A stretch of 64,000 nucleotides of DNA from positions 51,190 through 115,189 of the forward strand of contig NZ_VCNK01000025.1 in assembly GCF_006265095.1 (NCBI RefSeq), given 5' to 3'. The position numbers were made by a program, and so were the translations under genes. The DNA comes from Phaeobacter sp. B1627 (lineage in GTDB: Bacteria > Pseudomonadota > Alphaproteobacteria > Rhodobacterales > Rhodobacteraceae). This document shows, one piece after another, positions 8,410 to 16,976 of the stretch. Positions within the stretch are counted from its first letter, which is position 1, and every line of letters starts with the position of its first letter. The notes beneath the pieces were generated by a model. That model did not search any database. It was not told the DNA's origin and worked only from the letters and a program-made list of their open reading frames with translations.

Positions 8410-9177
8410 CTACGCGGCCTGAAGCGCGCGCATCCATCGCAGGCTGTCCTCGGTCCGCGGGGTGCTGGGCGTGTATTCTGCACTGACCCAGCCGCTGTAT
8501 CCGCTGGCATCGATTGCTGCAAACAGCTCGCTGAAATCCAGCGGCCCGCGCCCCGGTTCACAACGCGACGGCGCGGCTGCAAACTGCACGTGAGCGGCGC
8601 GGTGGCCGAATGCCTCCCAGACCTTGAGCGCATCCCCATGAATCAATTGGGCGTGATAGGCATCAAACTGAAGAGCGACATTATTGCACCCGACCTCGTC
8701 CAGGATGTCGACCGCAAGATTGTAGTCATCAAGGAAGTAACCGGGGAAATCGCCGGAATTCAGGGGCTCGATGGTGAATTTCTGATAGGGAGCCGATTCC
8801 GCCGCAGCCTTGAGGTTGCGCACAAAGGTCCTGCGCGCCTCCGCGCCCTTGGCAGGCCCCGCCATCACATGGATATGACCCGCCTTCAGCGCCTCTGCAT
8901 AGCGCAACACCCGGCGAATATCGCGCTGAAAGCGGTCTGCCAGCTCAGGCACCGCCGCATATCCCGGATCACCGCCGGTATAGTTCGGCGGTGGCGCATT
9001 GATCAGAACCAGCTCCAGCCCGTTGGCAAGCAGCGCGCGCTGCGTTTCCTTTGCTGCGAATTCATAGGGAAACAACACCTCCACCGCCTCGAAACCAGCC
9101 TTGGCCGCAGCCGAAAACCGGTCCAGAAAAGGCAGCTCCGCAAAGAGCATGGTTAGATTCGCCGCGAACCTTGGCAT
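8410..9177 (-). CDS. hyi: Hydroxypyruvate isomerase-family TIM-barrel protein
   Basis: 255-residue sugar-phosphate-isomerase-like TIM barrel, full length for the Hyi/OtnI family, which interconverts hydroxypyruvate and tartronate semialdehyde or acts on related 2-oxo sugar acids. The N-terminus MPRFAANLTMLFAELPFLDRF matches the family opening. The two expected metal or catalytic glutamates are in FTIEPLN and WVSAEYTP, with QFDAYHAQ and a GEPGRG-like loop (CEPGRGPLDF) also present. A strong AGGAGGT ribosome-binding site precedes the ATG. No glyoxylate or tartronate genes are adjacent, so the true substrate is uncertain (OtnI-type 2-oxotetronate isomerase is the alternative). An inverted repeat at 9269-9282 may be its operator. 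Confidence 0.85.
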   Translation of the reverse strand: MPRFAANLTMLFAELPFLDRFSAAAKAGFEAVEVLFPYEFAAKETQRALLANGLELVLINAPPPNYTGGDPGYAAVPELADRFQRDIRRVLRYAEALKAGHIHVMAGPAKGAEARRTFVRNLKAAAESAPYQKFTIEPLNSGDFPGYFLDDYNLAVDILDEVGCNNVALQFDAYHAQLIHGDALKVWEAFGHRAAHVQFAAAPSRCEPGRGPLDFSELFAAIDASGYSGWVSAEYTPSTPRTEDSLRWMRALQAA

Positions 9178-9268
9178 TCACACCTCCTGTTGCGCGTGCA
9201 GTCCCTGCGTGGCACCTTACCACAGGCAGCCAGCCGCTGCGGCAAGGTTTACTTTAACTTTGAACTGC

Positions 9269-9282
9269 ACCAGTTGTCTGGT
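9269..9282. promoter_or_regulatory. Inverted repeat ACCAG-N4-CTGGT upstream of hyi
   Basis: The 14-bp dyad lies about 90 bp upstream of the hyi start, in a 262-bp intergenic region that otherwise shows no gene. Half-sites resembling TGGT/ACCA are used by GntR-family repressors of sugar-acid genes, so a local operator is plausible. No regulator gene is nearby, and the evidence is only the symmetry and position. Confidence 0.3.
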
Positions 9283-9439
9283 CAAAGGATATGGCCCTGT
9301 TGCAGGCAAAAGAAAATGCCCGCGATTTGCGCAATTTTAACGGCCGCGCTCATTCCTGCCGTTGGCCGCGCCTGCGGTCCCAAAAGACTGGCCCCTGCAC
9401 TGGAAACAGGCACAGGCACAGGCAAGCGATTTGACGCAC

Positions 9440-10033
9440 TCAGGTAAGATCCAGCTCGTTTTCCGGGATCATGCGGAAAAACTGCCCCCCTGACCAAAGC
9501 CCAAACCAACCGTCGACGCTCTCACCAAGCTCGACCAGGCGATAGAAACTCTTGCGGTCTATCAATGCCTCAAGGTCGGCGCGCACATGCACATAAGGGG
9601 CGGGTTCGCCTGTAGCGGCATCGCGCTCCACCCGGATCGGATGGTCCGGTCCTGCCGAGACACGATCACCGACATGGGTATGGAAGGTCAAAACCTGCGC
9701 TGCGCCTGTGTCAGTCACGTCGAAATCCACAGCGACAAAAGGGGCATCATCGACGGTGATTCCGACCTTTTCCACCGGGGTGACGAGGAAATATTTGCCG
9801 TCTTCCTTTTTCAGGATCGATGAAAACAGCTTTACCAGTTCAAAGCGACCAATCGGCGTGCCAAGGTAAAACCAGGTGCCATCACGGGCAATGCGCATGT
9901 CCAGATCGCCGCAGAAAGGCGGATTCCACAGGTGCACCGGCGGTAATCCGCCTTTTCCGGCGGCCTTTGCACTCGCCACAAGGGCATCAGCGGTCGGGGT
10001 CACGGCTTTTTGTCCATTCATTGCTTTTGCCAT
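9440..10033 (-). CDS. DUF1285 family protein
   Basis: 197-residue protein of the conserved alphaproteobacterial DUF1285 family, function unknown. The family hallmark PPVHLWNPPFCGDLDMRI followed by DGTWFYLGTPIGR is clear near residues 35-75, followed by a beta-rich C-terminal half (FFLVTP-like, FDVTDTG, YVHVRADLEALIDRKSFYRL). No signal peptide or membrane segment. I placed the start at the ATG at 10033 (MAKAMNGQ). A longer frame to 10135 would run into the divergent moxR gene and its ribosome-binding site. It is transcribed divergently from moxR across about 50 bp, so the two may share a promoter region. Confidence 0.82.
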   Translation of the reverse strand: MAKAMNGQKAVTPTADALVASAKAAGKGGLPPVHLWNPPFCGDLDMRIARDGTWFYLGTPIGRFELVKLFSSILKKEDGKYFLVTPVEKVGITVDDAPFVAVDFDVTDTGAAQVLTFHTHVGDRVSAGPDHPIRVERDAATGEPAPYVHVRADLEALIDRKSFYRLVELGESVDGWFGLWSGGQFFRMIPENELDLT

Positions 10034-10085
10034 TTCATCTCTGCGCGGTACACTCAAACCATATAAGCCCAGGGGAAGGGAAGTC

Positions 10086-11093
10086 ATGAGCGAGCCACAG
10101 GATCTTTTGTCCGACATCGAGACGCTGGAAATCAAGCTTCAGGAGGCGCGCCAGTCGATCACCCGCCGGTTCATCGGTCAGGAGCGGGTCGTGGACCTGA
10201 CCCTCGCGACCCTGCTGTGTGGGGGCCATGGGCTGTTGATCGGCCTGCCCGGTCTGGGCAAGACGCGGCTTGTAGATGCCCTGTCGACGGTGATGGGGCT
10301 GAAGGGCAACCGGGTGCAGTTCACTCCGGATCTGATGCCTGCGGATATCCTCGGCTCCGAGGTGCTGGACACCGCGCCGGATGGCACCCGGGCGTTCCGC
10401 TTTGTCGAGGGACCTATTTTCTGTCAACTTCTGATGGCAGATGAAATCAACCGGGCCAGCCCCCGAACCCAATCCGCCCTGCTGCAGGCGATGCAGGAAA
10501 AAACCGTGACCGTCGCGGGCGAAGACCGGCCACTGGACGCCCCCTTCCATGTGCTGGCAACCCAGAACCCGATCGAGCAGGAAGGCACCTATCCGTTGCC
10601 AGAAGCCCAGCTGGACCGGTTTCTTCTGCAGATCGACGTCAATTACCCTGACCGCGAAACAGAGCGCGCGATCCTGCTGGCGACAACCGGTGCCGAAGAA
10701 GAAGAGGCTCATCAGGTCTTCACCACACAAGAGCTGATCGCGGCGCAGACCCTTTTGCGCCGTATGCCCGTCGGCGAATCCGTGGTGGAGCTGATCCTGG
10801 ATCTGGTCCGCGCCTTTCGGCCCGATGAACCGGGCGTATCGGAGCGGGTGGCACAGACCGTGGCCTGGGGGCCGGGACCGCGCGCGGCGCAGGCGCTGAT
10901 GCTGGCGGTCCGGGCTCGGGCGCTTTTGCAGGGTCGGCTGGCCCCCAATCCGGAGGATGTCATCGATATGGCCCGGCCTGTGCTGAGCCACCGCATGCAG
11001 CTCAACTTTGCGGCCCGGGCACGGGGCGACAGCCTGGCCAGCCTGATTGATGACACCGCGGCGCAGCTGGTCCGGGCCGAGGCCGCCGCGTGA
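10086..11093 (+). CDS. moxR: MoxR-family AAA+ ATPase
   Basis: 335-residue MoxR AAA+ chaperone-like ATPase, thought to help mature or activate partner proteins, often von Willebrand-type proteins encoded beside it. Walker A is GLPGLGKT, Walker B with the adjacent sensor region is LLMADEINRASPRTQSALL, sensor 1 is LATQNP, and the arginine-finger region is PEAQLDRF. The ATG at 10086 has a very strong purine-rich ribosome-binding site (AGGGGAAGGGAAG). The stop overlaps the GTG of the DUF58 gene by four bases, showing coupling. It is the first gene of a four-gene operon running to 16853. Confidence 0.93.
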   Translation: MSEPQDLLSDIETLEIKLQEARQSITRRFIGQERVVDLTLATLLCGGHGLLIGLPGLGKTRLVDALSTVMGLKGNRVQFTPDLMPADILGSEVLDTAPDGTRAFRFVEGPIFCQLLMADEINRASPRTQSALLQAMQEKTVTVAGEDRPLDAPFHVLATQNPIEQEGTYPLPEAQLDRFLLQIDVNYPDRETERAILLATTGAEEEEAHQVFTTQELIAAQTLLRRMPVGESVVELILDLVRAFRPDEPGVSERVAQTVAWGPGPRAAQALMLAVRARALLQGRLAPNPEDVIDMARPVLSHRMQLNFAARARGDSLASLIDDTAAQLVRAEAAA

Positions 11094-11998
11094 GTCTGGC
11101 CTCGACCTCCAGGTCACTGGCCGCACGCGGCCCTGCCGGCCAGATGAGATCGCGCGCCGAAGAGGCCGCAAGCGTCCTGCCGCCGTTGTTGGTGCAGGCA
11201 CAACAATTGGCCGGGGCCGTCCTGTTGGGGGACCACGGTCGTCGGCGCGCGGGCGTGGGCGATGATTTCTGGCAATACCGCCCGGTTCAGCAAGGCGACA
11301 GCCGCCGTATGATTGACCACCGCCGCTCCGCCAGAGGCGATCAGCAATTCGTCCGCGAGCGGGAATGGCAAATCGCTCAGACCGTTCATCTCTGGGTCGA
11401 TCAGGGTCAATCCATGCGCTTTGCCTCTGACGGGGGCCTGCCGCAGAAAATCGAACGGGCGCGACTTTTGGCGCTGGCGGCGGCGGTGCTGATGGTCCGT
11501 GGCGGCGAAAGGGTGGGTCTGACCGGCGGTGTGTTGCCACCGCGGCGCGGCAATGCCCAGATCCTGCGCATTGCAGAGCATTTCACCACCGACGACACCG
11601 CGGCCTATGCGCCGCCCGAACACCGTGGCCTGATCCCGCATGCACGGGCGCTGTTCGTTTCCGACTTTCTCGGTCCGTTCGGGGAGCTGGAAATCGCCTT
11701 GACCAAGGCCGCCGATCGCGGGCTGCGCGGCGTGCTGCTGCAGGTGCTGGACCCGAGCGAAGAGCAGTTTCCCTTTGCCGGCCGCACCCGGTTTGAGAGT
11801 ATGTCCGCAGATGTCCGTCATGAAACGCTGAAGGCCTCGGCCCTGCGGGATCGCTATCTGGAGCGGCTGGCAGAGCGACGGGATGCGCTCAACGCCCTCT
11901 GCAGATCGGCCGGCTGGACCCTGGGCCTGCATCACAGCGGCGACAGTGCCCAATCCGGGTTGCTGTGGCTCTATCACGCATTGGAGCGCCGCCCATGA
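11090..11998 (+). CDS. DUF58 domain protein, MoxR operon partner
   Basis: 302-residue DUF58 protein. The motif GDDFWQYRPVQQGDSRRMIDHRRSA is the family core (usually a VRPYQPGDDLRxIDWR type), and a VWA-like fold follows (HLWVDQGQSM). GTG start at 11090 overlaps the moxR stop, and the stop overlaps the next ATG by four bases, so all three are translationally coupled. There is no evident membrane segment. Members of the family are probable substrates or partners of MoxR ATPases in cell-envelope or stress functions; the exact job is unknown. Confidence 0.85.
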   Translation: MSLASTSRSLAARGPAGQMRSRAEEAASVLPPLLVQAQQLAGAVLLGDHGRRRAGVGDDFWQYRPVQQGDSRRMIDHRRSARGDQQFVREREWQIAQTVHLWVDQGQSMRFASDGGLPQKIERARLLALAAAVLMVRGGERVGLTGGVLPPRRGNAQILRIAEHFTTDDTAAYAPPEHRGLIPHARALFVSDFLGPFGELEIALTKAADRGLRGVLLQVLDPSEEQFPFAGRTRFESMSADVRHETLKASALRDRYLERLAERRDALNALCRSAGWTLGLHHSGDSAQSGLLWLYHALERRP

Positions 11999-14766
11999 CC
12001 CTGATCGCGGGCATCGGTTTCACCAGTCCCTGGCTCCTGTTGGGGTTGCTGGTGCTGCCCCTGCTGTGGTTGCTGCTGCGCGCCATTCCCCCTGCGCCGA
12101 AACGCCAGCCCTTTCCGGCGGTGACCTTGCTGCTCGGGCTGCGCGATGACGAAAGCCTGTCGGACCGCACGCCCTGGTGGTTGCTGCTGCTCCGGATGCT
12201 GGCGGTCGCCGCCGCGATCATCGGCCTGTCCGGTCCGGTTCTGAACCCGGCTCAGGACTACGGAGGTCGCGGCCCTTTGCTGATTGTTCTGGATTCCAGC
12301 TGGGCCGGCGCGCCGAGATGGGATCAGAACCGCGCCCAGATCGAAGCAGAGCTGGCCGAGGCCGGGCGCGCCGGTCGCCCCGTGGCCCTGCTGCGTCTGA
12401 CCGCGCCGGAGCCGTTGCAGTTCCTCTCCGCCCCGCAGTGGACCCGCCAGCTCGCCGGGATGGCGCCGCAGCCCTGGACGCCCGGCCCGGCTCAGCTCAC
12501 ACTCGCCCAAGACATGATTGCGGCAACCGAAGGGGGCTTTGATACGCTCTGGCTCAGCGATGGGCTGGCGATGGAAGGGCGCGCAGACCTGGTTGCCGCC
12601 CTGTCCGATCACGGTGAGATCGAGGTCTATGAAAGTGCCACACCGACGCTCGGCCTGCTGCCTGCCACCTACGAAGACGGGGCGATTGTCCTGCGCGCCC
12701 AGCGCAGCGCGTCCGGACTGCCACAGGACATCACCGTGCAGGCGATCGGCCCCGATCCGGGCGGCGCAGAACGCGCCCTGGCCGCCGCCACACTGGCCTT
12801 TGAGGCAAACTCGACCCACGCCGAGGGCAGGCTCACCCTGCCGATGGAACTGCGCGCACGGATCAACCGCTTTGAGATCCTGAACAGCCGCTCCGCCGGG
12901 GCCGTGTCGCTGACCGACGACCGCCTGCGCCGACGCGAAGTCGCCCTGATCTCTGCCCAGAGCAGCAACGAAGGTCTCGCCTTGCTGTCGCCGTTGCACT
13001 ACCTGCGGCAGGCCCTGATGCCCTCCACAGAGCTGCTGGAAGGTGCCTTGATCGACCTTTTGCCGGCCAATCCGGATGTGGTTATCCTCGCCGATGTGGC
13101 GCGGCTGGCGCCGGATCAGGAGACCGCTCTGGTGGACTGGGTCGAACAGGGCGGGTTGTTGTTGCGGTTCGCCGGTCCCCGTCTGGCAGCCAGCGATACC
13201 GCCCGCGACACCGAGGAACCCCTGATGCCGGTTCGCCTGCGGATCGGCGGCCGCAGCATCGGCGGCGCCATGAGCTGGGGAGAGCCCAAATCGCTGGCCC
13301 CCTTCGCCGAAGGCACCCCGTTTTATGGCCTGACCATTCCCGATGAAGTCACCATCGGGTCTCAGGTCATGGCGCAGCCGGATCCGGAACTGGCAAATCG
13401 TGTGGTGGCCGAGCTGAACGACGGGACGCCCCTGGTCACCCGCAAGGCGCTTGGACAGGGGCAGGTGATCCTGTTCCACGTCACCGCCAATGCGGAATGG
13501 AGCACCCTCCCCCTCTCCGGGCTTTTTGTGGAGATGCTGGAGCGGCTTGCCATCTCTTCCGTCGCCAAACCACCCGAAGCGGAAGACCTGGACGGCACCA
13601 CATGGCAGGCCGCGGCAGTGCTTGACGGCTTCGGCCGCCTTGTGGACGCCGATACCCTTGCCGGTGTGGCCGGACCGGACCTGATCGCAGGCCCGGCGGG
13701 GCCCGACCTGCAACCCGGGCTCTATACCAGCGGCAAACGCGCCTATGCCCGGAACGTGCTGCGCGACGGTGATGAGCTGCTGTCGGCACGCTGGCCTGCC
13801 ACGGTTCCGGTGCAGATGTACGAAGCGGCAAAGGAACGCCCCTTGGCCGGCGCATTGATCGGGCTGGCCCTGCTGTTGATGGCGGTGGATGTTGTGGCGG
13901 CTCTGTTGGTGTCGGGTCTCTGGTCTCCGGCAAGGGGCGCAAGCCTGGCGCTGGCATGCGCGCTCGGACTGGCCATCGGTGGCGCCCCGCAAAGCGGACA
14001 GGCGCAACCGACGCGGACGGCAACAGAGCTGACCGCCAACCTGACCCTCGCCTATGTAAAAACCGGACAGGCCGACACGGATCGCATCGCCGAAGAAGGA
14101 TTGCGTGGCCTCGGAAATGTGCTCCGCTTGCGGACCTCGGTGGAGCCGGCAGCCCCCTATGGCGTTGATCTGGAAACCGACGAGTTGTCGTTTTTTCCCT
14201 TTCTCTATTGGCCTGTAACCGACGCGCAGCCGATGCCCTCATCCGATGCCTATGCCCGCCTCAACGACTATCTGCGCACTGGCGGGATGATCCTGTTTGA
14301 CACCCGCGATGCGGATCTTGCGCTGGCCGGGGCCACCAGCAGCGCGGCCCGGCGGTTGCAACAACTGGCGTTGCCCCTCGATATTCCACCCCTGGAACCG
14401 ATGCCCGCCGACCATGTTCTGACCCGCGCCTTCTATCTGTTGCAGGATTTTCCCGGCCGTTTTCCGCGCGGACAAATCTGGGTTGAGGCTGCGCCGCCCG
14501 ATGCCGAACAGGTTGAGGGTTTGCCCTTTCGCAACCTCAACGACGGCGTCACGCCGGTGGTCATCGGCGGCAACGATTGGGCGGCCGCCTGGGCGGTCGA
14601 CGCAGACAATGTCCCGCTCTACCCGGTCGGGCGCGGATTTTCGGGCGAGCGGCAACGAGAGTTGGCCCGCCGGTTCGGGGTCAACCTTCTGATGCATGTG
14701 CTGACCGGCAACTACAAATCCGATCAGGTGCATGTGCCGGCCCTGCTTGACCGGCTGGGGCAATAG
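11995..14766 (+). CDS. BatA-like / DUF4159 membrane protein
   Basis: 923-residue envelope protein. The N-terminus is the aerotolerance BatA-type region, with a membrane segment in SPWLLLGLLVLPLLWLLL and another in WWLLLLRMLAVAAAIIGL. It is followed by a VWA-like extracytoplasmic domain (LLIVLDSSWAG) without a clear MIDAS signature. Near residues 620-680 lies another hydrophobic stretch (GALIGLALLLMAVDVVAALL) and a signal-like segment. The C-terminal DUF4159 domain follows (LTLAYVKTGQAD; TGGMILFDTRDAD; LTRAFYLLQDFPGRF). It starts inside the DUF58 stop (ATGA overlap). Together with moxR and DUF58 it forms a common alphaproteobacterial operon of unknown function. Confidence 0.82.
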   Translation: MTLIAGIGFTSPWLLLGLLVLPLLWLLLRAIPPAPKRQPFPAVTLLLGLRDDESLSDRTPWWLLLLRMLAVAAAIIGLSGPVLNPAQDYGGRGPLLIVLDSSWAGAPRWDQNRAQIEAELAEAGRAGRPVALLRLTAPEPLQFLSAPQWTRQLAGMAPQPWTPGPAQLTLAQDMIAATEGGFDTLWLSDGLAMEGRADLVAALSDHGEIEVYESATPTLGLLPATYEDGAIVLRAQRSASGLPQDITVQAIGPDPGGAERALAAATLAFEANSTHAEGRLTLPMELRARINRFEILNSRSAGAVSLTDDRLRRREVALISAQSSNEGLALLSPLHYLRQALMPSTELLEGALIDLLPANPDVVILADVARLAPDQETALVDWVEQGGLLLRFAGPRLAASDTARDTEEPLMPVRLRIGGRSIGGAMSWGEPKSLAPFAEGTPFYGLTIPDEVTIGSQVMAQPDPELANRVVAELNDGTPLVTRKALGQGQVILFHVTANAEWSTLPLSGLFVEMLERLAISSVAKPPEAEDLDGTTWQAAAVLDGFGRLVDADTLAGVAGPDLIAGPAGPDLQPGLYTSGKRAYARNVLRDGDELLSARWPATVPVQMYEAAKERPLAGALIGLALLLMAVDVVAALLVSGLWSPARGASLALACALGLAIGGAPQSGQAQPTRTATELTANLTLAYVKTGQADTDRIAEEGLRGLGNVLRLRTSVEPAAPYGVDLETDELSFFPFLYWPVTDAQPMPSSDAYARLNDYLRTGGMILFDTRDADLALAGATSSAARRLQQLALPLDIPPLEPMPADHVLTRAFYLLQDFPGRFPRGQIWVEAAPPDAEQVEGLPFRNLNDGVTPVVIGGNDWAAAWAVDADNVPLYPVGRGFSGERQRELARRFGVNLLMHVLTGNYKSDQVHVPALLDRLGQ

Positions 14767-14810
14767 CTCATGGCTGACCGACCAACCCCGCAGCAAGGAG
14801 CGCCATCGCG

Positions 14811-16853
14811 ATGACGCAAACGATCCTTTTTGATCCCCTGGTGCCCTGGCCGGTTCTGGCTGCCCTGACCGGGATCAGCCTTGTCGCGCTCGGACTGGCG
14901 CTCTGGCGTCGTCTGCGGGGATGGGGGCTGCGGGCGGGGGCAACGCTCGTTTTGCTGGCCGCCCTGTGCGGCCCTGTGATCCAACAGGAAGACCGCAGCC
15001 CCCTGAGCGATATTGTCATCGTTGCCGAAGATCACACCGCCAGCCAGCGCCTCTCTGACCGGCCGGATCAAATGGCACAGGCGAGGGCGGAACTGGAAGA
15101 CGCCCTGGCCGACCGACCGAATACCGAAGTGCGCTGGGTGAGCGTCGATGACGGTGCCGACGATGGCGGCACCATGTTGCTCGATACAATTTCACGGGCG
15201 CTTGCAGACGAGCCACGGGCGCGGGTTGCGGGCATCATCGCCCTGTCGGACGGACAGGTTCACGACATCGAGCGCTCGCCGGATCTGCCTGCGCCCCTGC
15301 ATCTGTTGCTGACCGGTCGTCCCGATGACTGGGATCGCCGCCTGATCGTCCGGAACGCCCCGTCATTCGGGATTATCGGCGAGCCGATCACCCTCACACT
15401 CCGGGTCGAGGATCAGGGCGCGGTCCCTGTCGGTCAACGGCTGACGGATTTGCAGATCTCCGTCGATGGTGGCGCGGCGCAGAGTTTCCGCCTTCCTGTC
15501 GGCGTTGATTTCGACTTGCCGCTGACCCTGCCCCATGGCGGGCGCAACGTGATCGAATTCCGCGTTCCCGAAGCCGAAGGTGAACTGACCCCGCGCAACA
15601 ATGCGGCCCTCCTGCAGATCAACGGCGTTCGCGACCGTCTGCGGGTGCTTCTGGTGTCCGGCGCGCCCCATCCGGGAGGGCGCACATGGCGCAACCTGCT
15701 GAAATCCGACAGCGCCGTGGATCTTGTGCATTTCACCATTTTGCGCCCGCCCGAGAAACAGGACGGCGTGCCGGTCGATGAATTGTCGCTGATTGCGTTT
15801 CCAACGCGCGAGCTTTTCCTCGAAAAGATCGAGGATTTCGATCTGATCATCTTTGATCGCTACAAACGGCGTGGCATCCTGCCTTCGGTCTACCTCGACA
15901 ATGTGGCCAACTATGTCCGGTCCGGCGGCGCAGTCCTGGTCGCAGCCGGACCGGATTTCGCCAGCGCGGACAGTATATTCCGCACCCCCCTCGCCGAGGT
16001 TTTGCCCGCGCGCCCCTCCGCCCGCGTGATCGAAGAGCCCTACCGCCCGGCGCTCAGCGCGATTGGTCTGCAGCATCCTGTGACGGCGGAATTGACCGGG
16101 GCCGCAGATTGGGGCCGCTGGATGCGCCAGATCGAACTGGAACCCACCAGCGGCTCCATCCTGATGGAGGGGGTCGATCAGCGCCCGCTGCTTCTCTTGG
16201 ACCGCGTCGGTGAGGGCCGCGTGGCACTTCTCGCCTCCGACCACGCCTGGCTCTGGAGCCGGGGCTACGAAGGCGGCGGACCGCAGCTTGAATTGCTGCG
16301 GCGACTGGCCCATTGGATGATGAAAGAGCCCGAACTGGAAGAAGAGGTGCTGACAGCCGACGCCACCGGCACACGCATCCACATCAGGCGGCGCACGCTG
16401 GGCGAGGAGGTAGGCACCGTCACCGTAACCGCGCCGGATGGCACCCTGGCAAATGTCACCCTGTCAGAGACGGGCCCCGGCCTCTGGGAAGGGCAGTATG
16501 AAAGCGATCAGATCGGTCTCTATCGTCTTGAGGAGGGCAGCGAGACAGCCGTGATCGGCCTCGGCCCCGCCGCGCCGCGCGAATTCGAACAGACCATCGC
16601 GACCGCCCAGGTGATGGAGCCCGTGGTCCGCGCCCTGCGCGGGGGCGCAATGGCATTGGAACAGGGCCTGCCGGTGCTGCGCAATATCCGGCAGGGCCGA
16701 CCCGCCGCAGGCAGGGGCTGGATTGGTCTGGTGCCCCGCAACGCCTATGAAACAACCGCCGTCACGCAGACCGCGCTGATGCCGCCCTGGCTGATCCTGC
16801 TGCTGGCCATTGCTCTGCTGATCACGGCCTGGCTCCGCGAAGGCCGCAGCTAG
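14811..16853 (+). CDS. Membrane protein of the moxR operon (glutamine-amidotransferase-like fold)
   Basis: 680-residue protein with membrane segments at both ends: two near the N-terminus (LAALTGISLVALGLALW; LRAGATLVLLAALCGPVI) and one at the C-terminus (PPWLILLLAIALLITAWL). The large middle part would face the periplasm. It contains class I amidotransferase-like stretches (VRSGGAVLVAAGPDFA; GEGRVALLASDHAWLWSRGYEGGG), but I see no catalytic triad. AAGGAG precedes the ATG by 10 bases. It is the last gene of the operon with moxR, DUF58 and DUF4159 and is the usual fourth member of that cluster. Function unknown. Confidence 0.75.
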   Translation: MTQTILFDPLVPWPVLAALTGISLVALGLALWRRLRGWGLRAGATLVLLAALCGPVIQQEDRSPLSDIVIVAEDHTASQRLSDRPDQMAQARAELEDALADRPNTEVRWVSVDDGADDGGTMLLDTISRALADEPRARVAGIIALSDGQVHDIERSPDLPAPLHLLLTGRPDDWDRRLIVRNAPSFGIIGEPITLTLRVEDQGAVPVGQRLTDLQISVDGGAAQSFRLPVGVDFDLPLTLPHGGRNVIEFRVPEAEGELTPRNNAALLQINGVRDRLRVLLVSGAPHPGGRTWRNLLKSDSAVDLVHFTILRPPEKQDGVPVDELSLIAFPTRELFLEKIEDFDLIIFDRYKRRGILPSVYLDNVANYVRSGGAVLVAAGPDFASADSIFRTPLAEVLPARPSARVIEEPYRPALSAIGLQHPVTAELTGAADWGRWMRQIELEPTSGSILMEGVDQRPLLLLDRVGEGRVALLASDHAWLWSRGYEGGGPQLELLRRLAHWMMKEPELEEEVLTADATGTRIHIRRRTLGEEVGTVTVTAPDGTLANVTLSETGPGLWEGQYESDQIGLYRLEEGSETAVIGLGPAAPREFEQTIATAQVMEPVVRALRGGAMALEQGLPVLRNIRQGRPAAGRGWIGLVPRNAYETTAVTQTALMPPWLILLLAIALLITAWLREGRS

Positions 16854-16976
16854 AGCCGCCTCCCCCTCCAGGAGCCCTTGCTTCGGCACGCAGGATAGCG
16901 GCCTGCCCCGGTTCCGTCCCCCACTCCCCTCCCGGCCCGTGGTTGCGCCCCCTCTGGCGGCGGCGCAGGGCCCTTC

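Noticed and set aside
11974..14007. 677-codon open frame on the minus strand
   Set aside because: Antisense to the DUF4159 gene, with Gly/Gln/Arg-rich shadow composition.
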